DNA from: a virus
Strand: one strand, 5' to 3'
DNA length: 33,450 bases
IMG/VR virus record: IMGVR_UViG_3300042303_000041
Coordinates: 134,648 to 168,097 of that record
The first letter of the stretch is position 1. Every line of letters begins with the position of its first letter. Positions 17,501 to 25,871 of this stretch are shown here, one piece after another. Position numbers and translations under genes: made by a program. The notes under the pieces were generated by a model, which was not told the origin of the DNA, made no database searches, and was given only the letters and a program-made list of their open reading frames with translations.

Positions 17501-20500
17501 GTTCTTGCATTAAATATAATCTTTTCTGCAGGAGTGCAATACTCTTGTATGTTTCTTCCATCAAAGAATGGATAGAATACGGTATCACCCTTTAGACCCT
17601 TTGTCTGAACTGTCAAACGACGAGATCTCATATATGGAAGAATAGTAGTACTTAAAATCTTATCTTCTAAGACTCTTTCATCATAGATAGTCTTCACATA
17701 AGTTTCTGTTCCTTTTCTTGACTTAGGCACAGAAACTTGAACAGTAGAAACTGTAAATGACTGACTATTGACACCCCATCCACCAGCAAACCCACCACCA
17801 CCTACCGAGTATGCAGCGTATGTTTGTGAACTTGTAGTCTTTTCTGAACGACCTGCCCAATTCTTTTCCCAAGAACCCCATATAGTACCAAGTACACCTG
17901 CTTTCTCAGCAAGATTCTTAATAGTATTATAGTTACCTTCTTTTTCTTCAACAATAATATCTGGGCGACGCTTAACTTCAAACCATGTGTCACTTGCTGG
18001 AGTTATAGTCATGTTACCCAAGAATGTAAAGAACGCAAATGGGTTAATTTTTTCACTAGATGAAGATCTCACCTGTTCAATATACGTGGTTTCTGTAAAT
18101 GGTAATGTAATATACTTACCAGTCAAAGCATAGTTACGTGCAGTTCTATCGTTAGTTGATGATGCTACTTCTACGAATGGAATTTGGTCTTGGACAAAGA
18201 ATGGACGTAACATTCTAGATTCAAAATCAATAGAATTTAGATAATCTGGATTTGTAGTATCTCCAATGGCATGACCAGTAAAGTTATCTACAACAAAACC
18301 ATTTTTAAATTTCTCAAGACCATCAGCATCGCGTATCGTTAAATTCTGAGTTTCAGATTCAAGTAATGATAGAGATGTATAATATTCTAGGTTGTTAATT
18401 CTTTGCTCTAACTTACCAATATCAGCCATTGTATAACGTTTATTATCTACACCCTTAATCAAGATATTTGTAGAAGAAGTGCCGAACGTGTATGGTTGCA
18501 GTTGAATATCATACAACAAAACGTTGTCACTAATTTCTGGTGCTGCTGGTTGATTGACAAGTGTAGATACACCTTCGCTGATAGTAACTTTACCGTTACG
18601 ATCCATAAAGACTTTACACTTCTTGCCAAGATAATATTCTAGATCAAGAACCATGTCTGTGCCAAATTTAGGCATTAATGTTTCATCGTCTGTGAACACG
18701 ACAGCGCCTGTAAAGTTATCTGTTACTTTAGGTCTAAAGTCAATACAGTCTGCCAAGGCAAATCCGTTGTACACTGGAATTGTCTGGTAAGGAATACCAT
18801 CATATGATTTAACTGAGAAAAAGTCTCCAGATCCACTATGCTCATAATGCTCAAATACTATTCTAATAGGTGCTGTAGGTTTTGACTTACCATCCTTCAA
18901 TTGAATGAAAGAAATTCCATAGTATGAATCAGTTTGGTTTGTTATAAAGTTAAATCTATCTGTAATATTTGTGGTATATTGTCCAGATGGCTGACCCCAT
19001 GATCCAGTATCCATATTGACACTAACTATTCGAATACCATCAGCTTTACCTGTGTAGATAGCGTTAGATTCTCCAATAGATTTAGAAGTAACTGTATGCG
19101 TTACGCTCTTTAGAGTTTTGATCTTAGGGCTAGTAGTAACAGATGCATCTAATGTAGTTTGTATAACTACTTGTTGTCCGTTGTTAGAACCTAGTCCAGT
19201 GAATTCTATGGTAGTATTGTTATTAGAACGTGTTGCTCCAGAATATGTAAGATTCTGACCAGTTGCTCTGCTTACTAATTGATAAGACCCAATAGCTAAT
19301 GGATTTGCGAATTGGTATGGAGTATCGCAAGAAACAGCAACAGAGCCAGAAGCTATTGTGCCAATATACGTTCTTGTTGATGTGTATCTAACATCAGAAA
19401 CATTCTTGATTACAGGATATGGAAGTTTAAATATCAAGCTAGTTGCACCAGCATTGACAAGAGGACGGTACGCCTTTTCTATCTTTACACCTGATGTAGT
19501 GTTTCTTGTAAATATGTGAGCAGTTCCTGTGCCTACTGCAGTTATATCCATTTTACCAAGTGACCCACCAGTTTCTGCTCCAGTACGAGAATTATACAGA
19601 ACAAAAGAGTTTGGTGTTGGTGATGCACTAGTTCCTGCATAAACAAAGTAAGATCCACCGTCAACTAAGCCACCAATAGCATTAGCATCAAAAGATAGAG
19701 ATGATGTCTTTGTAACTACAGCATCCGCCATAGTCATAGAAGTAACTACAGTGTTAAGTGTAACTGTCATAGATCCTGATGCAGTATTCGCAAACACTAC
19801 AGCTGTACCACCACTAGAAGTAGAAATTGTAATCTTTTTCGCAGCAGTATCAATAGATCTAATAAAGTATGTAGTAGCTGCCAGCCCACCAAAAGCTGTA
19901 CCACTTAGTGTAATAGTATTACCCACTGCCATGCCAGCAACACTAGAAACAACTACAAAGTTTGTAGTCTTTTCTACACCAGTTGCTGTAGTAGTAACTG
20001 CAGTGATATCAAACTCTGTACCACCACTAGAAGTAGAAATTGTAGCAACATTAGCTGCAAGAGTTTTAATGAAGTAGTTAGTACCTGCTACAATACTGCC
20101 AAAAGTCGTGCCTGCAAAAGTTACTTTATCGTTAACAGCAATGTTAGTTGCATCAGAAAGAACAATAGTATTTGTAGAAGGAACGATACTGGTTACAGTT
20201 TTGGTTACTTCTGCTGTTAGATCAAGTGTTGCGCCACTAGGGGTTTCAGAGATAGTGAACGTTGTTCCGTTTGGAACAGTTTTCACATAGTAAGATTTAT
20301 TGGCTGAAATTCCAGCAATATTTGCACCGAATTTAATAACCTTTCCAGCACTTAACCCTGTAGTTGATGGAACTGTAATTACATCAGTTGTAGTATCTAC
20401 AGAAATAGAATCACCAGAAGAAGTTGAGATGGTACCAGCGTCATAGCTAACTTCAACGCCAGTGCTAAATCCATGAGCAGTTGAAGAAATCACATCAGTG

Positions 20501-22374
20501 CTAGTATTAACCACGCTTGCACTGGAAGCATCTATTACAATTGATGTTGTTCCTGCCACGTTCGTGTTAAGAGTCATAGCAGTGTTTGAAACTACAGTCT
20601 GCACTCTAGAATAGGTACCATTAATGTAAACATATTCACCAGCTTCATATTCTGTTAAGAATGATGTTCCTGTGCCAAATATAGATTTACCACTAATTAT
20701 AACTGTTCCTGAAGTTTGAACTGCATTTAATGCCAGATCAGCGGTGAATGTTGCTGATGTAGAAGCCGCAGGGATAACAATTTGTTTAATTCTGTTTGTG
20801 ATAGAATATCTTCTACCATTACCACTTGGAACCAAATCCATAACTACATTAAACAAGAACACTTTGTATCTTGCTTGTGAAGTACCCATAGCCCCTGATT
20901 CATATTCAATGGCTCTGATTCTAGCAGTTCCACGCTTGAGACCAGAAGATACGCCTAATGTTACTGTAGGATCTTCATAAAGTAGAACTTCAGGATATGT
21001 AGAAACGTCTGGGAATGAGTTTAGATTTTGAACAACAATATATTGCCCAAGATCAGTAGAAAACTGTAAGTCTTGGTCATTGCTAGTAGCTCTTGCCTTT
21101 AATAGTGGCGTATAGAATGTTGCTTTGGTTTCTACTTCATATCCAAAAATATAACCTTTACCAGCACCAAGACCGACAGCTAATTTAGCCTCGTCAGCCT
21201 CATGTTGGGTTGTAGTTGTATATGTAGTTGATGCAGTATAGACACCATTGTTATATGGAGGAACTGAGACTTCCTGCCACACAACAATACCAGTAGAACC
21301 AGCAGTGCTTCTTGGAGTTGTGTTTGAGTCTGAGAATCCAGTATTTAATGCACGATAGAAATTTTTAACACCACCAGCTGTTGTGTGCGCAACGATATCA
21401 TTTGCTAGATATGGTTTGTTTACAACATATGTTCCACGATCATTATTGCGGAACTCTTTAATGTTGATTGGGAAATTTTTAACTACGTAATTTCCAGACT
21501 CATCATATGTTCTGCGTGCCAGCGTGTGTTCTAATTCATTATAAAGAGTCTTGTTCACCAAATACTCTATGTTACCATTTTTGACTCTAAGAATTTCAAT
21601 AAAGTTAGTACCCTCACCAATCGTGAAATCATAAGACTTTTTAACAAGGTTTAAAGAAATAGTATAACGATGAGCGCCAGGAGCAGAATAGTTAAATGAC
21701 CCAGCAGCATTGTCTAATAAAGTCTCATCTTCTTCTGGTGTGACTGTATCTTCTACAATCTCTAGACAAATCTTTGCAGTAGGTGTTTTTGAGTATTTGT
21801 CGATAACGATTGTTTGGGCGTCAACTAAAACAAAGTTCTTCTTTACATAGAATACACCCTGCTGTATTGTAGCTCCAGAACTAACACCAGTAGCAGCACT
21901 AGACTGAACTGTTACACTAACGCCAGTTTCTTCAGACACTAAAGTTTCTGCAGCAGCAAACACTTTAGTTGTTCCATTAGTTCCAGAGTTAATATACTTA
22001 ACATAAACCATTGACGGATCGGCTGAGGTCTTAGTTGTATATGTTAAAACCTTTGCTCGCACACCTGTAGTCTGTCCAACTAAGATGTTACCGACTAACG
22101 CTGGTAAAAATCCATCCGTACCAGAAGTTCCAACTGTTGCTGTTAATTTAACATAAGAAAGCGCATTATCGAATCCAATTTCACCTGGAATGATAACAGA
22201 ACCTTCTTTAAATAAGTGGTCGCCGACTCTAGAGATTTGCGACTGCAGAATACTTTGAAGTTGATTTAGCTCTCTTGCTTGTACACCGTAACCAGGACGG
22301 AATAATATCTTTAAGAACTTCTTGTTTTCGTCAAAATCATCATAGTATGGTTCTGCATTGAAGTTGATTGTCAT
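14578..22374 (-). CDS. vrlC: Giant VrlC/DUF4815-type baseplate-tail protein (2598 aa)
   Basis: The largest gene of the window. The N-terminus (NAEPYYDDFDENKKFLKILF, then RPGYGVQARELNQLQSIL and GDHLFKEGSVI) is the DUF4815 start found in large tail proteins of many phages; the WYDPLAQTFLV and GVFVTSVDLYFYKKD motifs near residues 1838-1868 and IEIREVVNGYPGKTVL are those of VrlC-like proteins of T4-type marine phages. Residues about 615-960 are five degenerate repeats of about 72 residues. Residues about 2162-2232 hold a module shared with the 727-aa fibre. The remainder is beta-rich with no catalytic motif. It stands where T4 encodes gp9-gp11, so it may be the baseplate periphery to which fibres attach; this is inferred. 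The start has AAGAAGG upstream and a TATAAATA box 32 bases before the ATG. Confidence 0.9.
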   Translation of the reverse strand: MTINFNAEPYYDDFDENKKFLKILFRPGYGVQARELNQLQSILQSQISRVGDHLFKEGSVIIPGEIGFDNALSYVKLTATVGTSGTDGFLPALVGNILVGQTTGVRAKVLTYTTKTSADPSMVYVKYINSGTNGTTKVFAAAETLVSEETGVSVTVQSSAATGVSSGATIQQGVFYVKKNFVLVDAQTIVIDKYSKTPTAKICLEIVEDTVTPEEDETLLDNAAGSFNYSAPGAHRYTISLNLVKKSYDFTIGEGTNFIEILRVKNGNIEYLVNKTLYNELEHTLARRTYDESGNYVVKNFPINIKEFRNNDRGTYVVNKPYLANDIVAHTTAGGVKNFYRALNTGFSDSNTTPRSTAGSTGIVVWQEVSVPPYNNGVYTASTTYTTTTQHEADEAKLAVGLGAGKGYIFGYEVETKATFYTPLLKARATSNDQDLQFSTDLGQYIVVQNLNSFPDVSTYPEVLLYEDPTVTLGVSSGLKRGTARIRAIEYESGAMGTSQARYKVFLFNVVMDLVPSGNGRRYSITNRIKQIVIPAASTSATFTADLALNAVQTSGTVIISGKSIFGTGTSFLTEYEAGEYVYINGTYSRVQTVVSNTAMTLNTNVAGTTSIVIDASSASVVNTSTDVISSTAHGFSTGVEVSYDAGTISTSSGDSISVDTTTDVITVPSTTGLSAGKVIKFGANIAGISANKSYYVKTVPNGTTFTISETPSGATLDLTAEVTKTVTSIVPSTNTIVLSDATNIAVNDKVTFAGTTFGSIVAGTNYFIKTLAANVATISTSSGGTEFDITAVTTTATGVEKTTNFVVVSSVAGMAVGNTITLSGTAFGGLAATTYFIRSIDTAAKKITISTSSGGTAVVFANTASGSMTVTLNTVVTSMTMADAVVTKTSSLSFDANAIGGLVDGGSYFVYAGTSASPTPNSFVLYNSRTGAETGGSLGKMDITAVGTGTAHIFTRNTTSGVKIEKAYRPLVNAGATSLIFKLPYPVIKNVSDVRYTSTRTYIGTIASGSVAVSCDTPYQFANPLAIGSYQLVSRATGQNLTYSGATRSNNNTTIEFTGLGSNNGQQVVIQTTLDASVTTSPKIKTLKSVTHTVTSKSIGESNAIYTGKADGIRIVSVNMDTGSWGQPSGQYTTNITDRFNFITNQTDSYYGISFIQLKDGKSKPTAPIRIVFEHYEHSGSGDFFSVKSYDGIPYQTIPVYNGFALADCIDFRPKVTDNFTGAVVFTDDETLMPKFGTDMVLDLEYYLGKKCKVFMDRNGKVTISEGVSTLVNQPAAPEISDNVLLYDIQLQPYTFGTSSTNILIKGVDNKRYTMADIGKLEQRINNLEYYTSLSLLESETQNLTIRDADGLEKFKNGFVVDNFTGHAIGDTTNPDYLNSIDFESRMLRPFFVQDQIPFVEVASSTNDRTARNYALTGKYITLPFTETTYIEQVRSSSSEKINPFAFFTFLGNMTITPASDTWFEVKRRPDIIVEEKEGNYNTIKNLAEKAGVLGTIWGSWEKNWAGRSEKTTSSQTYAAYSVGGGGFAGGWGVNSQSFTVSTVQVSVPKSRKGTETYVKTIYDERVLEDKILSTTILPYMRSRRLTVQTKGLKGDTVFYPFFDGRNIQEYCTPAEKIIFNARTGKSSIFDTVSRAGNNYSETARLFAGDSTDLSISVGDVLIEYNSAGTVATGVTAIVVGWEKYDAGPDAGKFAVYVVNRKYPVNATTTGFVAGNVIKGTLSEAEGAVVSATTTRAGGELRTSLQGSLNFIFYVPNTTAVKFNTGSNELALLDFETYDKKSSTSSATKAFTASGIYQERQNQIQRIRNGELATRQVSDSDIDKTTETRFSNSPGWYDPLAQTFLVQETNGVFVTSVDLYFYKKDVSAPVMIEIREVVNGYPGKTVLTTSKTQIAASEIKTSDNSSLATNIKFPSPTYLNGNTEYCLVLLSNSDVPEVFVAKQGELSKENGGQIDKQPYMGVFFKSQNASTWTAEQMTDMKFKLNKAAFTTNTVGSVAFENANVPDSSLQNNPLLFTAGSRKVRVSHDNHGMNTESVVAIKALPPVAIGEIYSAKNSAIVSGIGTKFATTNAIVPGAVIYREDGKVIGEVLSVASDTQLTLKSTSNSNYGIISNTEPFRFMNPLNGVSPNEIFKLDSNGNYLNHNIDSVELDSYVITIGSENLQTTLNTSTTSVTLSTGDTSNMFVGQPVIKTSGTGVFADSTTVASITNSSTFVLSAAPTTNGAIVFSVGDIPNVTGERGGDGVLASRDVPYDMFNPSINIENYTGTNSIITYQGVTGKSMDGAQTPYQTFLQANLPYTNTFSITPGEDNYTPVPMVIASKENSVAKDLNLSTLTSLRNTAIINAELITSNPDVSPIINIENVAITAVSNKTNNPSTSMNIDPIDYIEVVSADQGIVFDGTGVMVVQDSALYEAISGIISGQYIVISGSGVTQNNGTWFVTDVDPEGKSLTIQGVLNAKAASEPITIKALDRFFSERTPVGSSSINKYVTRKLKFANPCTSVKIKFDADVPPAANIGVYYKLNPSGTETDFNFVEYENARTTVPANLKSKDSSFFEHEIDLDDLPSFDAITIKLVMTSTDSTQIPRISDLRIIALA
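19500..20530 (-). repeat. Five degenerate 72-residue tandem repeats in the VrlC-like protein
   Basis: Units follow the pattern (ST)xxVIxVxxxxGxxxGxxxxFxGxxxxGLxxGxxYFVxxxxxxxFxIS, and the last ends MDITAVGTGTAHIFT. Two neighbouring units share an exact 29-bp stretch (19803-19831 and 20016-20044) encoding TISTSSGGT. One copy of the same unit sits inside the gp8-like protein (residues about 629-713). The first unit begins with AHGFSTGVEVSY, matching NHGFQTGAAVVY in gp8. Confidence 0.8.
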
Positions 22375-22405
22375 TTCTTAGCCTTCTTAATAACTTTAGC
22401 TATTA

Positions 22406-22413
22406 TATTTATA
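22406..22413 (-). promoter_or_regulatory. T4-type late promoter box TATAAATA before the VrlC-like gene
   Basis: A perfect TATAAATA on the minus strand, 22413 to 22406, overlapping the TAA stop of the gp8-like gene. The VrlC-like ATG lies at 22374 with AAGAAGG in front, so a late transcript starting near 22400 would carry a leader of about 26 bases. Position in the only sizeable gap of this region supports function. Confidence 0.65.
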
Positions 22414-25400
22414 ACTTGAATCTAGTTGTTATCACCAGTGGCTGCTCATCACTTGGTGCAAATGGTGTTTTATTGTCAATAAAAATTAAGTCACCAGAGA
22501 ATCTATCGACATCTGGTTTTTCCACATACGTTATTGCATGGAAAACACCAGTAATGCTTCTCATAAAGTTTCCTGATTTTATTAGTTCGTCATTGTTATC
22601 TATTGCCTGCAAGATTAAAGAATTTGCAGCTTTTGCAATAACTTTGAATTTAACCGCAATGGAAGATGAAGTTACCGTTTGCGATGTGTATACAGTAACT
22701 ACAGAATTTAATGCTGCCGTAGTAGGTGTAGTTGCCACAGTAATTTTATAGCAGGTGCTGCCAGTAAAGTTATTGTAATTAAATACACTATTGAATTGGT
22801 TTGGTGACTTCAATACACAAACTTGACGTACACTAGTCAAAGCATCAAGTGGAACTGCCTTTACCGCAAGTTGAGACAAACGATTATACATTATAACTGT
22901 GCGACCGTTTAGCTCATCTACGCTGCTTTTTCCATGACCACCAATTGGTCCAATTATTGCTCTAGTTTGTGCACCAGATCCAACACCATTAATTGTTACA
23001 GTAGCATTAGTGTAATCTTTACCACGAGTTATAATGTTTATCTTTGTAACTACACCAGACTGTACGGTGGCAGTAGCAGTAGCACCTGTACCATCACCAA
23101 CTATAGAAACTGACGTACTTGCTTGAACATATCCAATGCCGCCAGAAACAATTTGGAAGTTGTCTATTGAACCATTGACTGCAGTAAGCTCAACCTGCGC
23201 TTGAACCGAGTTAACAGCACCAATAGACGTATCAATTGTTAATTGAGCATCAAATCCTGTTCCAGATGTTGGTGGTTTATTTCTTTTGACCTCGCATGCT
23301 GCATACGTATACCCAGTTCCACCATCAATAATAATAGCACCATGAATCTCACCGTTAGTTACATCTACAATAGGTTCGATATATGCCTTTGACTTTTCTG
23401 CAACAGATTGTAATGTTGGAATAGATGCAGTAGACAAATATGTAAGTGTAGCATCTCCGTTGGCTACTGCGCCAGTTGTATGTGATGGTGCAGAAGTGCC
23501 TAAATTATAAGGGTTTGTTACCGCAGTTACTTTGTAAATTCTATTTTGGTGTGTGATTTCTTGATTCAATGTAACAACAGCACCAGCCACCCATCCATTA
23601 GTGAATGATAAAAATGGGGTAGGAATAACGTTATAGCCATAACCAGGGTCAGTCAATACAGCACTCTTTATATATCCTGAAGATACTACACTATTTGCAG
23701 TAGCCTGAAATCCAACTGTCGTGTTGGTTAGAGTATGATTCGAACCAACACCAGCAGCTGTTATGTCAATTAAACCAGTTGCACCGCCAGCGAGTGCATT
23801 TGTTTGATTATTATATAACTTAACGACATTAGCAGATACTACGTTTGCGTAATATGTAGTTCCATTAGTCAATCCTGCTATAGCAGTTCCAGTACCGTTA
23901 GAATAAACTACAGCAGCACCTGTTTGAAAACCATGATTATTGTAAGTTATTGTATCATTGGCAACACTTACTGCAGTGGAACCATTAAATGTAATAGTTG
24001 GAGGTATGACAGTAACAGTTGGTGCTGTTGTATAATTTTGTCCAGCAGTCAATAATGTTATACTTTTGACAGATCCATTAGTTGGAGATAGAGAAGCAAT
24101 TGCTTCTGCGGGAACAATAGTTGCACTGGCGTCTAATCCATATGGAGTTATTACAACTAATGGTACTGTTGTATAACCAGTACCTTGATTAGTAACAACA
24201 ATAGAAGCTACAGAAGCATTAAGTACTGCAGTACCAGATGCTGGTGTGTCTGGTGTACCACCACTAAATGCAACTGATGGAGCATACAAGTATCCAGAAC
24301 CTCCAATAAGAGAAACACTTTGAACCAAACCGTTGAATATAGTTACTATACCAGAAGCTGCTACTCCAGCATATGCTAGTGTTGCAGTTCCATTGGTGGC
24401 AGAACCGCTGGTATGAGTTGGTGCAACTGTCCCTGTAGTTCCAGCGCCAGTAACTGTATACAATCTACCATCACGTGCTATTTGTTGATCCACTGTTAAA
24501 GCAGTAGTTTGTGCCCACTGCACTCCAATTGTGATTGTAGGAGCAGTATCATATCCTTCACCTGTAGTGCCAGAAGTAAAGTCTATTGATTCAATAGTAC
24601 CAGATAATCTAGCTGTAGCTGCAGCACCTGTTCCATTACCACCATTAAATGATATGGTCGGTGGTAAGCTATACCCAGAACCAATAACAGGAATACTAAT
24701 TATTGAGCTTATTGGAAATCCCAATGTGGCAGACGCTGTTGCGCCTGTACCACCTCCAGAAGTTATTGATACTGTAGGAACTTGAGTGTATCCAGAACCT
24801 GCGCTAGATAATGCAATATCAAGAACGTTAACGTTCACCACAACAGTTCCTGATGCAACGCTACCAGTTTGATATGGTGCTGGGAAATTAACTACCAATC
24901 CTTCGTTGCTAGTGTACCCAGATCCACCATCAACTACCGAAATCCCTGTCATTACATAAGGGTTTGCTTGTCTGTAACCATCACCAATAATTTCTAGTTC
25001 GGTGTTTAATTTTTTCGCTGGAGATAAAGATGTTACTCTCAATAGAGGTTCATTGTTTGCAATTGTTATTACATAATATGTAACACTTTCTACAACTTCA
25101 GTAGCTACAGATGCTACTGATCTAACTTCACCATTGACTTCAACTCTGTCTGTAGCAACTAGAGAAAGGATTGCAGAATTTGTACCATACAACTTTCTTA
25201 AGTTGGTTACACCACTAACAGTCTTAGTTGCTATACTTCCAAGACTTGTGTTTTCATGATACTTGGTTCCTTTAAGATTAAAGACAACCTGAGATAATCT
25301 ACCATCACTGTAGTATCCAGTTTGTAAAGCATTTACAACTGGCATCTGTGATGAGTTTAAAAATTTGTTTCGAAGATATAATGGAATGTTATACATGAAT

Positions 25401-25864
25401 TTCCACACATAACCATCTTCTACGATATTAATAAAACCTGTGGACTGACCTGTAGGCTTTACAGCCGACGAACTGTTTCTGTTATTTGAGATACATTTAT
25501 ATACATTAAATTCATCTGTTAAGATATAAAAATTTGATGTATCTAGTGAAGTAGCTCCAGAAAAAGCCACATTAGTTTCGCTGTAGTTATCGTATTGATC
25601 GTATACTGCGCCCAAGACCCAGTTGATACGATCAATAACTAAACATACATCATTTGATAAAATCTCTTGACATGTAACTATATTACTTCTGGTAGTATAT
25701 TCATATTCTAAAGTATCAATAGCCGATTGTGGAGTCTCCGCAAGATCCCATGGATCTGTTTTACCGAACGTATAGTAATACTTGTTCTTCTTGCTAAGAA
25801 TCTCATCTAAAAGAGTCTTAGCTAAAGAAGAATGTATCGCATTCTTTAGAATTGAAGTTGCCAT
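22409..25864 (-). CDS. gp8: Baseplate wedge protein gp8-like, with a large repeat insertion (1151 aa)
   Basis: The N-terminal 200 residues follow T4 gp8: YYTFGKTDPWD (29-39), CLVIDRINW (74-82), FNVYKCI (119-125) and EDGYVWKFMYNIP (149-161) correspond to ITFGRSEPW, VIPRRDW, WLVYRC and DGYVWEYLFEIP of T4. The C-terminus (RFSGDLIFIDNKTPF at 1121-1135, ending VITTRFKL) corresponds to the T4 end with SGEMIYMENRPPI and LFTF. T4 gp8 has 334 residues; here about 680 extra (293-975) are inserted, made of a dozen GxGYxxxPxV units, two carbohydrate-binding-like modules and one HGF-type repeat. gp8 is a dimeric wedge component in T4; the insertion probably projects from the baseplate. The last codons overlap a late-promoter box. 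Confidence 0.87.
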   Translation of the reverse strand: MATSILKNAIHSSLAKTLLDEILSKKNKYYYTFGKTDPWDLAETPQSAIDTLEYEYTTRSNIVTCQEILSNDVCLVIDRINWVLGAVYDQYDNYSETNVAFSGATSLDTSNFYILTDEFNVYKCISNNRNSSSAVKPTGQSTGFINIVEDGYVWKFMYNIPLYLRNKFLNSSQMPVVNALQTGYYSDGRLSQVVFNLKGTKYHENTSLGSIATKTVSGVTNLRKLYGTNSAILSLVATDRVEVNGEVRSVASVATEVVESVTYYVITIANNEPLLRVTSLSPAKKLNTELEIIGDGYRQANPYVMTGISVVDGGSGYTSNEGLVVNFPAPYQTGSVASGTVVVNVNVLDIALSSAGSGYTQVPTVSITSGGGTGATASATLGFPISSIISIPVIGSGYSLPPTISFNGGNGTGAAATARLSGTIESIDFTSGTTGEGYDTAPTITIGVQWAQTTALTVDQQIARDGRLYTVTGAGTTGTVAPTHTSGSATNGTATLAYAGVAASGIVTIFNGLVQSVSLIGGSGYLYAPSVAFSGGTPDTPASGTAVLNASVASIVVTNQGTGYTTVPLVVITPYGLDASATIVPAEAIASLSPTNGSVKSITLLTAGQNYTTAPTVTVIPPTITFNGSTAVSVANDTITYNNHGFQTGAAVVYSNGTGTAIAGLTNGTTYYANVVSANVVKLYNNQTNALAGGATGLIDITAAGVGSNHTLTNTTVGFQATANSVVSSGYIKSAVLTDPGYGYNVIPTPFLSFTNGWVAGAVVTLNQEITHQNRIYKVTAVTNPYNLGTSAPSHTTGAVANGDATLTYLSTASIPTLQSVAEKSKAYIEPIVDVTNGEIHGAIIIDGGTGYTYAACEVKRNKPPTSGTGFDAQLTIDTSIGAVNSVQAQVELTAVNGSIDNFQIVSGGIGYVQASTSVSIVGDGTGATATATVQSGVVTKINIITRGKDYTNATVTINGVGSGAQTRAIIGPIGGHGKSSVDELNGRTVIMYNRLSQLAVKAVPLDALTSVRQVCVLKSPNQFNSVFNYNNFTGSTCYKITVATTPTTAALNSVVTVYTSQTVTSSSIAVKFKVIAKAANSLILQAIDNNDELIKSGNFMRSITGVFHAITYVEKPDVDRFSGDLIFIDNKTPFAPSDEQPLVITTRFKL
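22940..24988 (-). repeat. GxGYxxxP repeat insertion inside gp8-like protein
   Basis: Residues 293-975. Twelve units start GDGYRQANP, GSGYTSNEG, GSGYTQVPT, GSGYSLPPT, GEGYDTAPT, GSGYLYAPS, GTGYTTVPL, GQNYTTAPT, GYGYNVIPT, GTGYTYAAC, GIGYVQAST and GKDYTNATV. Most are followed by GTGAxAxA and a short beta strand, with 30-50 residues per unit unless another module is inserted. Two paralogous modules (residues 449-500 and 757-810, with GRLYTVTGAGTTGTVAPTH and NRIYKVTAVTN) resemble carbohydrate-binding modules. Confidence 0.85.
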
Positions 25865-25871
25865 TTGAATA

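Noticed and set aside
22368-22751. Plus-strand frame of 127 codons with hydrophobic segments resembling a membrane protein
   Set aside because: It is the reverse of the conserved gp8 C-terminus, so the hydrophobicity comes from the complementary strand. No plus-strand promoter or ribosome site was seen.
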